From positions 186,001 through 250,000 of the forward strand of contig NZ_CANMJY010000003.1 of the NCBI RefSeq assembly GCF_947498345.1: 64,000 nt of DNA. The letters are read 5' to 3'. This stretch comes from an uncultured Winogradskyella sp. GTDB lineage: Bacteria > Bacteroidota > Bacteroidia > Flavobacteriales > Flavobacteriaceae. Within the stretch, counting starts at the first letter, position 1; each line of letters starts with the position of its first letter. A program made the translations under genes and the position numbers. The notes under the pieces are model-generated. The model did no database searches. It saw nothing but the letters and a program-made list of their open reading frames with translations, and was not told where the DNA came from. This document shows positions 1 through 7,311 of this stretch, one piece after another.

Positions 1-232
1 TACCTATTTTAGAATAAAACACAATATGCAGTAAAATATCACCTAACTCCTTCTTTATTTCGTCTAAATCTTTATCTAAAATAGCATCACCTAATTCGTA
101 AACTTCTTCAATGGTTAAATGACGTAACGATTCCATGGTTTGCTTTTTATCCCATGGACATTGCTCGCGCAATTCGTCCATAATAACTAACAAGCGCTCA
201 AAAGCTTTTAATTGGTTTGCTTTATTAGACAT
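1..232 (-). CDS. mazG: MazG nucleoside triphosphate pyrophosphohydrolase (N-terminal part, cut by window edge)
   Basis: Only the first 77 codons lie in the window; the gene runs off the left edge. The reverse strand from ATG at 232 carries the MazG signature CPWDKKQT, then a SLRHLTIEE.YEL helix with the metal-binding Glu pair, and an ELGD motif. MazG hydrolyses (d)NTPs to monophosphate and pyrophosphate, a house-cleaning role that in E. coli also affects ppGpp levels. It starts 3 nt after the stop of the DUF5606 gene, so the two are probably co-transcribed. Identification is firm; whether the C-terminal half is intact cannot be seen. Confidence 0.9.
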   Translation of the reverse strand, partial: MSNKANQLKAFERLLVIMDELREQCPWDKKQTMESLRHLTIEEVYELGDAILDKDLDEIKKELGDILLHIVFYSKIG

Positions 233-235
233 TAT

Positions 236-664
236 TTACTCTTCTTCTGAAATGTCTTTATCTTCATCAGATGTTTCAAGTGCATCTAATAAGCTGTTCT
301 TTTGAAGTAAGTTGTACCATTGTACTACTTTTTTAATGTCCGAAGCATAAACACGATCTTCATCATAATCTGGCAGTACCTCAAAAAAGTATTCTTCTAA
401 AGTATCTTTTCCATCCTTATGACTGATAGACGTCGGAGCACCATTTTCTTTGTCTTTAACTTTTTTAAGAACATCTTTTAAAGGCACTTCTTCAGTTAAT
501 GTATAAATAGCGATTTCGCTCAAAATACTAATGTTGCTATGTGCGCCAACTGTAATGCGTTTTTTGTCTATTAAAGATTGAACAACAGCACCTGTTCTAG
601 TCTGTGTTACAATTTCGTATAATCCTGGTTTTCCGGAAATAGCTAAAATTTTATCTAAGCTCAT
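236..664 (-). CDS. DUF5606 family protein
   Basis: Small acidic protein of about 142 aa beginning MSLDKILAISGKPGLY, the usual start of the Bacteroidota family DUF5606. An in-frame ATG 30 nt upstream (694) would add ten residues that the family normally lacks, so I chose 664. The N-terminal half is a compact beta-rich domain (about residues 1-65). The C-terminal half holds a conserved EYF.EVLPDYDEDRVY stretch and an acidic tail. No catalytic residues are evident. It sits between def and mazG, 100 nt downstream of def and 3 nt before mazG. The function is unknown; the neighbours hint at translation or nucleotide housekeeping, which is inference only. Confidence 0.85.
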   Translation of the reverse strand: MSLDKILAISGKPGLYEIVTQTRTGAVVQSLIDKKRITVGAHSNISILSEIAIYTLTEEVPLKDVLKKVKDKENGAPTSISHKDGKDTLEEYFFEVLPDYDEDRVYASDIKKVVQWYNLLQKNSLLDALETSDEDKDISEEE

Positions 665-764
665 ATTGGTGTCTTTTTCTAAGACTAAGTTCATCGAAGT
701 TTTCTTTTCTTATTCTAAGGTTTCGATAAGCTCAGTACAATAATCAATTTATCGTTTATTTAGT

Positions 765-1355
765 TTAACGCTTTCTGCTCATGGCAGGAAAACGCATTTT
801 ATAATCTATTCTAATTTTTCCTTTAGAAATGTTTGTCAACTTTCCTTTTATCAAACGTTTTTTAAACGATGATAGTTTGTCCGTAAATAAAATGCCTTCG
901 ATATGGTCGTACTCATGCTGAATAACCCTGGCTATTAAACCGTCGTATTCTTCAATATGTGTTTCAAAATTTTCATCTTGATACTGAATCTTAATCTTAG
1001 GTTGTCTAAAAACATCTTCTCTAACATCAGGAATGCTTAAACACCCTTCATTAAAAGCCCATTCATCACCTTCTTCTTCTAAAATTTTAGCATTGATAAA
1101 TGTTTTCTTAAAATTCTTCATCTGCTCTCTATTGTTTTCAGACAGATTTTCATCTTCAGAAAATGGCTCTGTATCTACCAAAAACAAACGAATAGGTACG
1201 CCAATCTGTGGTGCTGCCAGACCAACGCCATAAGCACCATACATGGTTTCATACATGTTTTCAATTAGCGCATCTAATTTAGGATAATCCTTATCAATTT
1301 CCTTAGCTTTTTTTCTAAGTACAGCGTCACCATAAGCAACTATTGGTAATATCAT
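765..1355 (-). CDS. def: Peptide deformylase
   Basis: Removes the formyl group from the initiator methionine of nascent proteins in the cytoplasm. All three family motifs are present: GVGLAAPQ (residues 43-50), EGCLS (near 104) and QHEYDH (near 146), which supply the Cys and two His metal ligands and the catalytic Glu. The length, 196 aa, is normal for a Bacteroidota type I deformylase. A -7 box at 1376-1383 lies about 20 nt upstream of the ATG. The order ruvX-def-DUF5606-mazG on one strand is common in flavobacteria. Confidence 0.97.
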   Translation of the reverse strand: MILPIVAYGDAVLRKKAKEIDKDYPKLDALIENMYETMYGAYGVGLAAPQIGVPIRLFLVDTEPFSEDENLSENNREQMKNFKKTFINAKILEEEGDEWAFNEGCLSIPDVREDVFRQPKIKIQYQDENFETHIEEYDGLIARVIQHEYDHIEGILFTDKLSSFKKRLIKGKLTNISKGKIRIDYKMRFPAMSRKR

Positions 1356-1375
1356 AATTTGTTTATTTTCGGATG

Positions 1376-1383
1376 CAAAAGTA
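1376..1383 (-). promoter_or_regulatory. -7 box of def promoter
   Basis: Reverse strand reads TACTTTTG, matching the Bacteroidota -7 consensus TAnnTTTG. It is 20 nt upstream of the def start codon, implying a short leader. No convincing -33 TTG was assigned. Confidence 0.6.
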
Positions 1384-1393
1384 CAATACTTAT

Positions 1394-1807
1394 TTAAGAA
1401 TTTGAAGAAAGGTAACTCTGTAATATCAACGTGGCACTAATTTCATCAATCAATGCTTTATTTTGTCTTTGTTTTTTCTTTAATCCACTATCTATCATAG
1501 TCTGAAATGCCATCTTAGAAGTAAAACGCTCATCAATACGCTCAATAGGAATCTCAGGAATGGCAACAGCCAATTGCCTTAAAAACTTTTGAATATGCAC
1601 TTCACTTTCTGAAGCCGTATTGTCCATCTGTTTTGGTTCACCAACCACAAACATTTTTACCTTTTCAGAGGCTACATAATCCTTTAAAAACACAAGTAAA
1701 TCTTTAGTCTCAACTGTTGTTAAACCAGAAGCTATAATTTGCATCTCGTCTGTTACAGCTAATCCTGTACGCTTTATCCCGTAGTCTATGGCTAAAATTC
1801 GTCCCAT
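1394..1807 (-). CDS. ruvX: Putative pre-16S rRNA nuclease / Holliday junction resolvase-like RuvX (YqgF)
   Basis: RNase H-fold protein of 137 aa. The N-terminal GRILAIDYGIKRTGLAV strand-turn carries the first catalytic Asp. A central VVGEPKQ segment and IDERFTSK hold the other acidic residues of the YqgF family. The family processes the 5' end of 16S rRNA and was earlier proposed as a resolvase. I place the start at ATG 1807 (MGRILA) and not at the in-frame ATG at 1816, because a perfect -7 promoter box occupies 1814-1821 and would overlap the upstream start. It is followed by def after 38 nt. Confidence 0.93.
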   Translation of the reverse strand: MGRILAIDYGIKRTGLAVTDEMQIIASGLTTVETKDLLVFLKDYVASEKVKMFVVGEPKQMDNTASESEVHIQKFLRQLAVAIPEIPIERIDERFTSKMAFQTMIDSGLKKKQRQNKALIDEISATLILQSYLSSNS

Positions 1808-1813
1808 GTTTTG

Positions 1814-1821
1814 CAAAGATA
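1814..1821 (-). promoter_or_regulatory. -7 box of ruvX promoter
   Basis: Reverse strand TATCTTTG, a perfect TAnnTTTG match followed by C. Its last base is 6 nt from the chosen ATG, so the transcript would be nearly leaderless. This box decides the start codon of ruvX. Confidence 0.7.
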
Positions 1822-1946
1822 CGTATTAAGAATTCTTTTTTAAGTATTGTGGTTCATATAGATTTTTAAGCACTTATTAATATCTTAATAAAAAATAAAA
1901 TTATAAAGATGTTTTACAGACCCATTAATTATGGGTGTACTAATAA

Positions 1947-1976
1947 AAAACGCTTCTTAGCAAAAAGAAGCGTTTT
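1947..1976. terminator. Hairpin, bidirectional intrinsic terminator form
   Basis: Perfect 12-bp stem AAAACGCTTCTT / AAGAAGCGTTTT around a 6-nt loop, with A-run and T-run flanks. It would work on either strand. It lies between two divergent genes, where no terminator is expected. Confidence 0.7.
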
Positions 1977-2084
1977 AATTAGCTATTAATTAAGTTATGA
2001 TTTTATTCCCTCTAAAAATAAATCATGTTAATTATTCTTTAGACACAATAGATTAAAATTGGTCACATATTTCTCACAAAAGAG

Positions 2085-2118
2085 AAAACTCCTCAAAATT
2101 TACGGGGAGAGGAGTTTT
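2085..2118. terminator. Second hairpin, terminator form
   Basis: 10-bp perfect stem AAAACTCCTC / GAGGAGTTTT with a 14-nt loop ending in a G-run. It is followed by the same 17-nt tail as the first hairpin. Confidence 0.6.
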
Positions 2119-2259
2119 CATAATTAGCTATTAATTAAATTCTCAGATAAACTTATTTAATAATAGATTATCATCGCACTTAACACTATTTAGACACCTC
2201 TTTTTTTTATAAGTCACTTTTTTTTACAAAAAGAATTTTAGCCTATGTTATTATAAAAG

Positions 2260-2267
2260 TATCTTTG
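2260..2267 (+). promoter_or_regulatory. -7 box of dapD promoter
   Basis: TATCTTTG, a perfect TAnnTTTG, 22 nt before the dapD ATG. Confidence 0.65.
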
Positions 2268-2289
2268 AAAAATTAATTACATTTTTTGC

Positions 2290-3105
2290 ATGCAACAATT
2301 ACAATCTATTATAGAAAACGCCTGGAAAGATCGTTCCCAATTAACTAATAGTGGGACCATAGAAGCCATTAGAAGTGTTATTAACCTAATTGACGAAGGT
2401 AAATTGCGTGTTGCCGAGCCTATAGATAATGGCTGGCAAGTAAACGAATGGGTAAAAAAAGCAGTAGTTCTATATTTCCCAATTCAAAAAATGGAAACTT
2501 TTGAAGTGGGCATTTTTGAATATCATGATAAGATTCCATTAAAACGTAACTATAAAGAAAAAGGAATTAGAGTTGTTCCACATGCTGTAGCCAGACATGG
2601 AGCTTATATTTCTAAAGGTGTTATTATGATGCCTAGTTACGTCAATATAGGTGCCTATGTAGATGAAGGTACTATGGTAGATACCTGGGCAACTGTTGGT
2701 AGTTGTGCTCAAATTGGTAAAAATGTGCACCTGTCTGGTGGTGTTGGTATTGGAGGAGTACTAGAGCCTTTACAAGCAGCACCTGTAATTATTGAAGATG
2801 GTGCCTTTATTGGTAGCCGTTGTATTGTCGTTGAGGGTGTAAAAGTAGAAAAAGAAGCTGTGCTTGGGGCTAATGTAGTTTTAACTATGAGTACAAAAAT
2901 CATTGATGTTACTGGAGATAAACCTATTGAAATGAAAGGTATTGTACCAGCACGATCGGTTGTAATACCAGGTAGTTATACTAAAAAATTTAAAGCTGGT
3001 GAATTTCAAGTTCCTTGTGCATTAATTATTGGAAAACGAAAAGAAAGCACAGATAAAAAAACATCGCTAAATGATGCTTTACGTGAATATGATGTGGCTG
3101 TATAA
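2290..3105 (+). CDS. dapD: 2,3,4,5-tetrahydropyridine-2,6-dicarboxylate N-succinyltransferase
   Basis: Transfers succinyl from succinyl-CoA to tetrahydrodipicolinate in the succinylase branch of meso-diaminopimelate and lysine synthesis (cytoplasm). The 271 aa have the family layout: an N-terminal helical domain, then a left-handed beta helix of hexapeptide repeats from about residue 100 to 200 (for example VNIGAYVDEG, IGKNVHLSGGVGIGG, IIEDGAFIGSRCIVVEGV), then the C-terminal strand with IPARSVVIPGS. Its own -7 box lies upstream. The next gene, a PP-loop protein, starts 2 nt after the stop, which suggests translational coupling. lysA for the same pathway lies 36 kb away in this window. Confidence 0.97.
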   Translation: MQQLQSIIENAWKDRSQLTNSGTIEAIRSVINLIDEGKLRVAEPIDNGWQVNEWVKKAVVLYFPIQKMETFEVGIFEYHDKIPLKRNYKEKGIRVVPHAVARHGAYISKGVIMMPSYVNIGAYVDEGTMVDTWATVGSCAQIGKNVHLSGGVGIGGVLEPLQAAPVIIEDGAFIGSRCIVVEGVKVEKEAVLGANVVLTMSTKIIDVTGDKPIEMKGIVPARSVVIPGSYTKKFKAGEFQVPCALIIGKRKESTDKKTSLNDALREYDVAV

Positions 3106-3107
3106 TT

Positions 3108-3779
3108 ATGAAAAAAGTTATGTATTTTCTATGGACTGGAGGTTGGGATTCTACATTTAGAGTTATTCAACTTTATAAACGCGGTATTACCATACAACCC
3201 ATTTATGTTATAGATCATAACAGACCTGCAGCCCAAAAGGAGATTGAAACTATTACTTTACTGACTAAGCAAATAGAACAAAAATTCGAAAACTCTAACG
3301 GCAAGATTCTTCCTGTTAAGCTTATAAAAAGAAAGGACATAGAATCTAGTGTTTATCTAAAAACTATCTTTAAGTTAATTAAACGTCGTCGTCCCATTGG
3401 TAAACAATACTATTGGTTATCTTGTTTAGCACAAAAATATGATTCATTAGAACAGTGTTTTCATAAGGAAGATAGAGATCAACTAATTAGCATAGATGAA
3501 CTCATTGAAATTAAAGACGAGACTGGTGGGAGAAACTGGGTTGTAAACCCCAAAAAAATAGGCTTTTTAAGAAGTCAATTATTTAAGAACATAAGATTTC
3601 CATTAATTTACTTATCCAAATTAGAAATGAAGCATTATGCTGAAGATCATGACTTTATTGATATAATGGACAATACCTGGTTTTGTCATAGGTCTGGTGA
3701 AAAGCCTTGTGGTAAATGTGCTCCTTGCAAACAATATGTTATTGATGGCTTTGGCTATAGGCTTTCTCAACTGTCATAA
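3108..3779 (+). CDS. QueC-like PP-loop ATPase (7-cyano-7-deazaguanine synthase-like), role uncertain
   Basis: 223 aa. A PP-loop TGGWDST sits at residues 10-16, corresponding to SGGxDS of the adenine nucleotide alpha-hydrolase fold. Four cysteines near the C-terminus (C193, C201, C204, C207; CGKCAPC) match the zinc site of QueC. QueC turns a carboxylate into a nitrile through an amide, using ATP and ammonia, in preQ0 synthesis. No queD, queE or queF is nearby; it follows dapD by 2 nt and precedes an ATP-grasp ligase and a Stealth transferase. The middle of the protein (many KRRR and KRKD runs) does not look like ordinary QueC. My inference is carboxyl activation or amidation of a small molecule or sugar acid. 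A diverged queuosine enzyme is possible. Confidence 0.7.
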   Translation: MKKVMYFLWTGGWDSTFRVIQLYKRGITIQPIYVIDHNRPAAQKEIETITLLTKQIEQKFENSNGKILPVKLIKRKDIESSVYLKTIFKLIKRRRPIGKQYYWLSCLAQKYDSLEQCFHKEDRDQLISIDELIEIKDETGGRNWVVNPKKIGFLRSQLFKNIRFPLIYLSKLEMKHYAEDHDFIDIMDNTWFCHRSGEKPCGKCAPCKQYVIDGFGYRLSQLS

Positions 3780-3837
3780 CCACGTACTAGTAATATTAAA
3801 CTTAATCAATTATCTTTACTAACAAACATTCTTTTGC

Positions 3838-4764
3838 ATGCTAAAAAAAATTAGACGTTTTTTTCTAAGACATCTTCGCAAAATGCGTTTTTTACCGCCA
3901 AAATTTTATGCTAAGATTCATTACGAATATTTTTCGGGAAAAAAATTAGACCTGGATAACCCAGAAGATTTCAATGCAAAAATAGAATGGTATAAGGTTT
4001 TTTTTAGACCAAAAATATTAACCACTCTAGTTGACAAACATAAAGTTAGATCTTATGTAAAGGATAAAATTGGTGAGCAATACCTCAATGAAATTTATGC
4101 CGTTTATGATAATCCTGAAGATATTGACTTTGAGAACTTACCAAATAAATTTATTATAAAAGCAAACCATACCAACGGTCATAATTTTATTGTAAAAAAC
4201 AAGGAGGATCTAAATAAGGAAAAAGTTATTAAACTATTTAAAAAATGGTTAGGTAAAAACCAGTACTATAGAAGAGGCCAAGAATGGGCTTATAAAGATG
4301 TTGACCCAAAAATAATCATCGAAAAATTCTTAAAGGAAGATGATAAAAACACCTTGGTAGATTATAAATTCTATTGTTTTAACGGAAATCCTAAGTTTAT
4401 TGATGTTCATTTAGATAGAGAGGAAGATCATAAACAAGGGTGCTTTGATTTAGAGTTTAATCTTCTCCCCTTTGGAAAAAGCAAAAGTTATAAAAGTATT
4501 TCTTCTGAATTAGAAAAACCATCAAACCTCAAAGAAATGGTAAATTTATCTAAAACCTTAGCTGAAAAATTACCTTTTGTTAGAGTGGATTTCTATTCTG
4601 TAAATGGAAAAACCATTTTTGGCGAAATGACATTTTATCCTTCAGATGCCAGAAAGAAATTTTATCCTGAAGCATACAATAAAATTATTGGTGATTATTT
4701 TAAACTACCAAAACTTAACGCTAACCAAGATGTGATTGAACACATAGAAGATATAACTTACTAA
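3838..4764 (+). CDS. ATP-grasp amidoligase family protein (TupA-like)
   Basis: 308 aa, soluble, with a basic amphipathic N-terminus (about 1-20). The family signature is seen in order: a Y.KIHYEYFSGKKLDL..P..FNAKIEWYK region, LVDKHKVRSYV, IIKANHTNGHN (nucleotide-binding Lys and loop), a DYKFYCFNG segment, then FVRVDFYSVNGKTIFGEMTFYPS, where Asp and Glu bind Mg-ATP. The TupA-like family is found in capsule, LPS and teichuronopeptide loci, where it is proposed to join amino acids or other amines to sugar carboxylates. It starts 58 nt after the PP-loop gene and 15 nt before the Stealth gene, consistent with one operon. The substrate is unknown. Confidence 0.8.
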   Translation: MLKKIRRFFLRHLRKMRFLPPKFYAKIHYEYFSGKKLDLDNPEDFNAKIEWYKVFFRPKILTTLVDKHKVRSYVKDKIGEQYLNEIYAVYDNPEDIDFENLPNKFIIKANHTNGHNFIVKNKEDLNKEKVIKLFKKWLGKNQYYRRGQEWAYKDVDPKIIIEKFLKEDDKNTLVDYKFYCFNGNPKFIDVHLDREEDHKQGCFDLEFNLLPFGKSKSYKSISSELEKPSNLKEMVNLSKTLAEKLPFVRVDFYSVNGKTIFGEMTFYPSDARKKFYPEAYNKIIGDYFKLPKLNANQDVIEHIEDITY

Positions 4765-4779
4765 ACTTGTTGTTTTATA

Positions 4780-5724
4780 ATGATTACTAAAACTCTTGAC
4801 ACCATAAAAATAGATGCTGTGATATCTTGGGTAGATGGTAATGGGGAAATCTACAAAGCTAAAATAGCTCCTTATCTAAAGGAACAAGCCAATGCTGAAA
4901 GAAGTTTTAACTCCAGATACGCTCAGGTCGATGAAATTGAGTATACTGTAAATTCAATTCTAAAATATGCAGCTTTTGTCGATACTATATATATTGTTAC
5001 AGATAACCAAATACCAAAATTTCTTAATAAGTCTAAGTCTGAGTGTAAATACGATAAGGTGAAAATTATTGACCATAATAGTATTTTCAAAGGCTTAGAA
5101 CATAACTTACCAACTTTTAATAGTAGAACTATAGAAACATGCATACATAGAATCCCTGAGTTATCAGAGTATTTTATATATCTTAATGACGATTTTTTTA
5201 TTATAAACCCAACAACTAAGTCAGACTTTTTTACTGAAAACGGTTTCCCAATTCTAAGAGGGTTTTGGCAGAAATATGAATCTGATAAACTTTTTAAGAA
5301 AGACAAAAAAGAGAAGGCAGGTCATAAAAAAGCACAGGAAAAGGCTGCACAACTTCTAGGCTTTAAAAAGTTATACCGATTTAAGCATACACCACATCCT
5401 ATACGCAAATCCACATTAGCGAATTATTTTAATGATAACCCTGGGGTTTTCACTAAAAACATAAAGTATAAGTTTAGAAATAAAGAACAATTTTTACCTG
5501 TGGCGCTAGCCAATCATTTAGAAATAAAGAATGGATCTTGTAAAATTCAAAACAACTTGCAGTTACTATATTTTAGATCCTACAAAAAGGCTTTAATATG
5601 GTATAAGTTGAAACTAAACATAAGCTCAAAAAACAAGTTGTTCTTAGGTTTGCAAAGCTTAAATAAAAGCCCAGATAATATATTAGAGTACATATTAGGT
5701 TGGCTCGAAAAACGTACAACATAA
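4780..5724 (+). CDS. Stealth family sugar-phosphate transferase (capsule/exopolysaccharide)
   Basis: 314 aa. Conserved region 1 is at the start (IDAVISWVDGNGE, about residues 10-22). Conserved region 2 spans about 65-150, with FNSRTIETCIHRIPEL and YLNDDFFI, the latter carrying the acidic metal-binding residues. A CR3/CR4-like tail (HTPHPIRKSTL and following) is weaker. Stealth proteins transfer hexose-1-phosphate from a nucleotide sugar to a glycan, making phosphodiester-linked polymers as in meningococcal capsules. Their presence with a TupA-like ligase upstream and a TagF-like transferase downstream supports a phosphate-containing surface glycan. Confidence 0.85.
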   Translation: MITKTLDTIKIDAVISWVDGNGEIYKAKIAPYLKEQANAERSFNSRYAQVDEIEYTVNSILKYAAFVDTIYIVTDNQIPKFLNKSKSECKYDKVKIIDHNSIFKGLEHNLPTFNSRTIETCIHRIPELSEYFIYLNDDFFIINPTTKSDFFTENGFPILRGFWQKYESDKLFKKDKKEKAGHKKAQEKAAQLLGFKKLYRFKHTPHPIRKSTLANYFNDNPGVFTKNIKYKFRNKEQFLPVALANHLEIKNGSCKIQNNLQLLYFRSYKKALIWYKLKLNISSKNKLFLGLQSLNKSPDNILEYILGWLEKRTT

Positions 5725-5763
5725 CAACTCTTAGTGCTATTAAATATAGAAGTCACCTCATAA

Positions 5764-6558
5764 ATGAACAAAACTATATTTGAAATTACCAAAATGGACT
5801 GTCCGTCTGAGGAAAATCTCATCCGAATGAAATTAGATGGTATTTCAAGTATTGTGAATTTAGAATTTGATATTCCAAACCGACAACTAGCTATTTTTCA
5901 TACAGGAGAACCAGAACAAATTAAAGCATCAATCCTAGATCTCAATCTTGGCGGAAAATGGATTTCAACCGAACAAACTAACAAAATAAATTTTGAAGAA
6001 AATACAAACCAAAAGAAACTACTTTGGGCTGTACTTGCCATAAACTTTGCTTTTTTCATTATCGAAATGACCACAGGTATTATTTCTAAATCTATGGGAC
6101 TTGTAGCAGATAGTATAGATATGCTTGCAGATAGTTTTGTTTATGGTATTAGTTTATTTGCGGTTGGAGGAACATTAATTAGAAAAAAGCGGATTGCCAA
6201 ACTAGCAGGTTATTTTCAAATCGTACTTGCAATTATTGGATTTACAGAAATCTTGAGACGTTTTTTTGGATTAGAGAAGCTACCCAGCTTTTCAACAATG
6301 ATTATTGTTTCGGTTTTTGCCCTTATTGCTAATGGGATTTGTCTTTATATTTTACAACAATCAAAGAGTAAAGAAGAGGCTCATATGAAAGCCAGTATGA
6401 TCTTTACCTCCAATGATGTGATTATCAATTTGGGAGTTATCATAGCTGGTGTTTTTGTCAATTGGTTAAATTCTGGCACACCCGATTTAATCATAGGCAC
6501 TATTGTTTTCGTATTGGTTATTCAAGGTGCGTTTAGAATATTAAAATTGAGTAAGTGA
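5764..6558 (+). CDS. Cation diffusion facilitator-type transporter with N-terminal HMA-like domain
   Basis: 264 aa. Residues 1-75 form a ferredoxin-like heavy-metal-associated fold, but the usual MxCxxC metal loop is reduced to MDCPSEE with a single Cys. About 85-264 hold roughly six membrane segments. TM2 carries the cation-site pattern DSIDMLAD and TM5 the partner SNDVIINLG. Expected role: efflux of Zn, Co, Fe or Mn across the inner membrane; the ion cannot be read from the sequence. It lies 39 nt after the Stealth gene, but its function does not obviously belong to glycan synthesis. It converges on the YrbL-like gene. Confidence 0.82.
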   Translation: MNKTIFEITKMDCPSEENLIRMKLDGISSIVNLEFDIPNRQLAIFHTGEPEQIKASILDLNLGGKWISTEQTNKINFEENTNQKKLLWAVLAINFAFFIIEMTTGIISKSMGLVADSIDMLADSFVYGISLFAVGGTLIRKKRIAKLAGYFQIVLAIIGFTEILRRFFGLEKLPSFSTMIIVSVFALIANGICLYILQQSKSKEEAHMKASMIFTSNDVIINLGVIIAGVFVNWLNSGTPDLIIGTIVFVLVIQGAFRILKLSK

Positions 6559-6587
6559 AAAAGTGTTATAAAGGATTTAATAAAGTT

Positions 6588-7190
6588 TTATTTCTTCGCA
6601 TCTTTTATTAAAAACTGCCGCTGGTCTTCTAAACTATCAAAATGCCATTTGGTAAAGGTTCTATCGACTTTCTTTTTAGAAAAATAATGAAACCAATCCG
6701 CAAAAGGAAAAAAGTCTCTATGACCAATTCCATCGATAATGATAAGTTCAATAGAATCGTCTTTATTTAGCTTACAACAGATATTCCTGGCTCGTAAATC
6801 TCTTGTAAATACTTTATGCTTGGCCATTTGTTGTTTTAAAACGTCTAGAGCTTGTTTTAATCTTTTATCTTCAATAATATTATTCTCAGTGAGATAATAT
6901 TCTAAAGTTTTTGAAATTTCACCTGTTGTTTCATCGCGTACCAAATCAAAAATTTGCCCTAGACCTAAATTAGTAGCTTCCTCATGATGAAAATCAGAAT
7001 AAAATGGATAGCTATATTTAGATTTGTTACGTTTAGATAGCTTCTTAAAATACAATAATTCTTTATTGGTATACTCTCGCGTTGTTTCTGGGCGCGGAAT
7101 TTTTATACATAATTGCTTATTATGAGGATGCTCATAACAAAATCGTATTTCGCCTTCACCTATATAAAATTCATCATTTAATTGAATCAT
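6588..7190 (-). CDS. YrbL-like protein kinase-fold protein
   Basis: 200 aa, cytoplasmic, matching the YrbL family named after the PhoP-regulated E. coli gene. It is a shortened kinase fold: a Lys in QLCIKIPRP (about residue 29) stands for the ATP-binding lysine, FTRDLRARNI (about 128-137) replaces the HRD..N catalytic loop, and IIIDGIG (about 150) replaces DFG. The catalytic Asp and Asn are present, so it may phosphorylate something. A perfect -7 box lies 32 nt upstream. It is the only minus-strand gene between the Stealth and nucleotidyltransferase genes. A lipid or sugar substrate is an inference from context. Confidence 0.72.
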   Translation of the reverse strand: MIQLNDEFYIGEGEIRFCYEHPHNKQLCIKIPRPETTREYTNKELLYFKKLSKRNKSKYSYPFYSDFHHEEATNLGLGQIFDLVRDETTGEISKTLEYYLTENNIIEDKRLKQALDVLKQQMAKHKVFTRDLRARNICCKLNKDDSIELIIIDGIGHRDFFPFADWFHYFSKKKVDRTFTKWHFDSLEDQRQFLIKDAKK

Positions 7191-7221
7191 AAAGCGAATT
7201 TAATGGTAATTATTAATTGAG

Positions 7222-7229
7222 CAAAGCTA
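7222..7229 (-). promoter_or_regulatory. -7 box of the YrbL-like gene
   Basis: Reverse strand TAGCTTTG, matching TAnnTTTG, 32 nt upstream of the ATG. Confidence 0.55.
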
Positions 7230-7280
7230 TGACAATTCATATTAATGGAAGAAGCTATTTTGTTACTTCATTATTAGCTT

Positions 7281-7288
7281 TATCTTTG
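7281..7288 (+). promoter_or_regulatory. -7 box of the nucleotidyltransferase operon
   Basis: TATCTTTG, perfect match, 24 nt before the ATG at 7312. Drives the three plus-strand glycan genes that follow. Confidence 0.6.
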
Positions 7289-7311
7289 GATGCACTTAAG
7301 ATTTAATCCAT

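Larger units (their letters stand above)
1822..2259. other. Long divergent intergenic region with two hairpins and no gene
   Basis: About 440 bp between the divergent ruvX and dapD promoters. No ORF of convincing size or composition was found on either strand. It contains two terminator-like hairpins (1947-1976 and 2085-2118), each followed by the same 17-nt tail AATTAGCTATTAATTAA (1977-1993 and 2122-2138). I could not find a TAnnTTTG box that would drive a transcript through them. Confidence 0.7.

Noticed and set aside
3108..3779. QueC-like gene as part of a defence system (Qat or type IV CBASS) or of queuosine synthesis
   Set aside because: No QatA/B/D, CD-NTase, effector, or queD/queE/queF genes are near; the neighbours are glycan genes.
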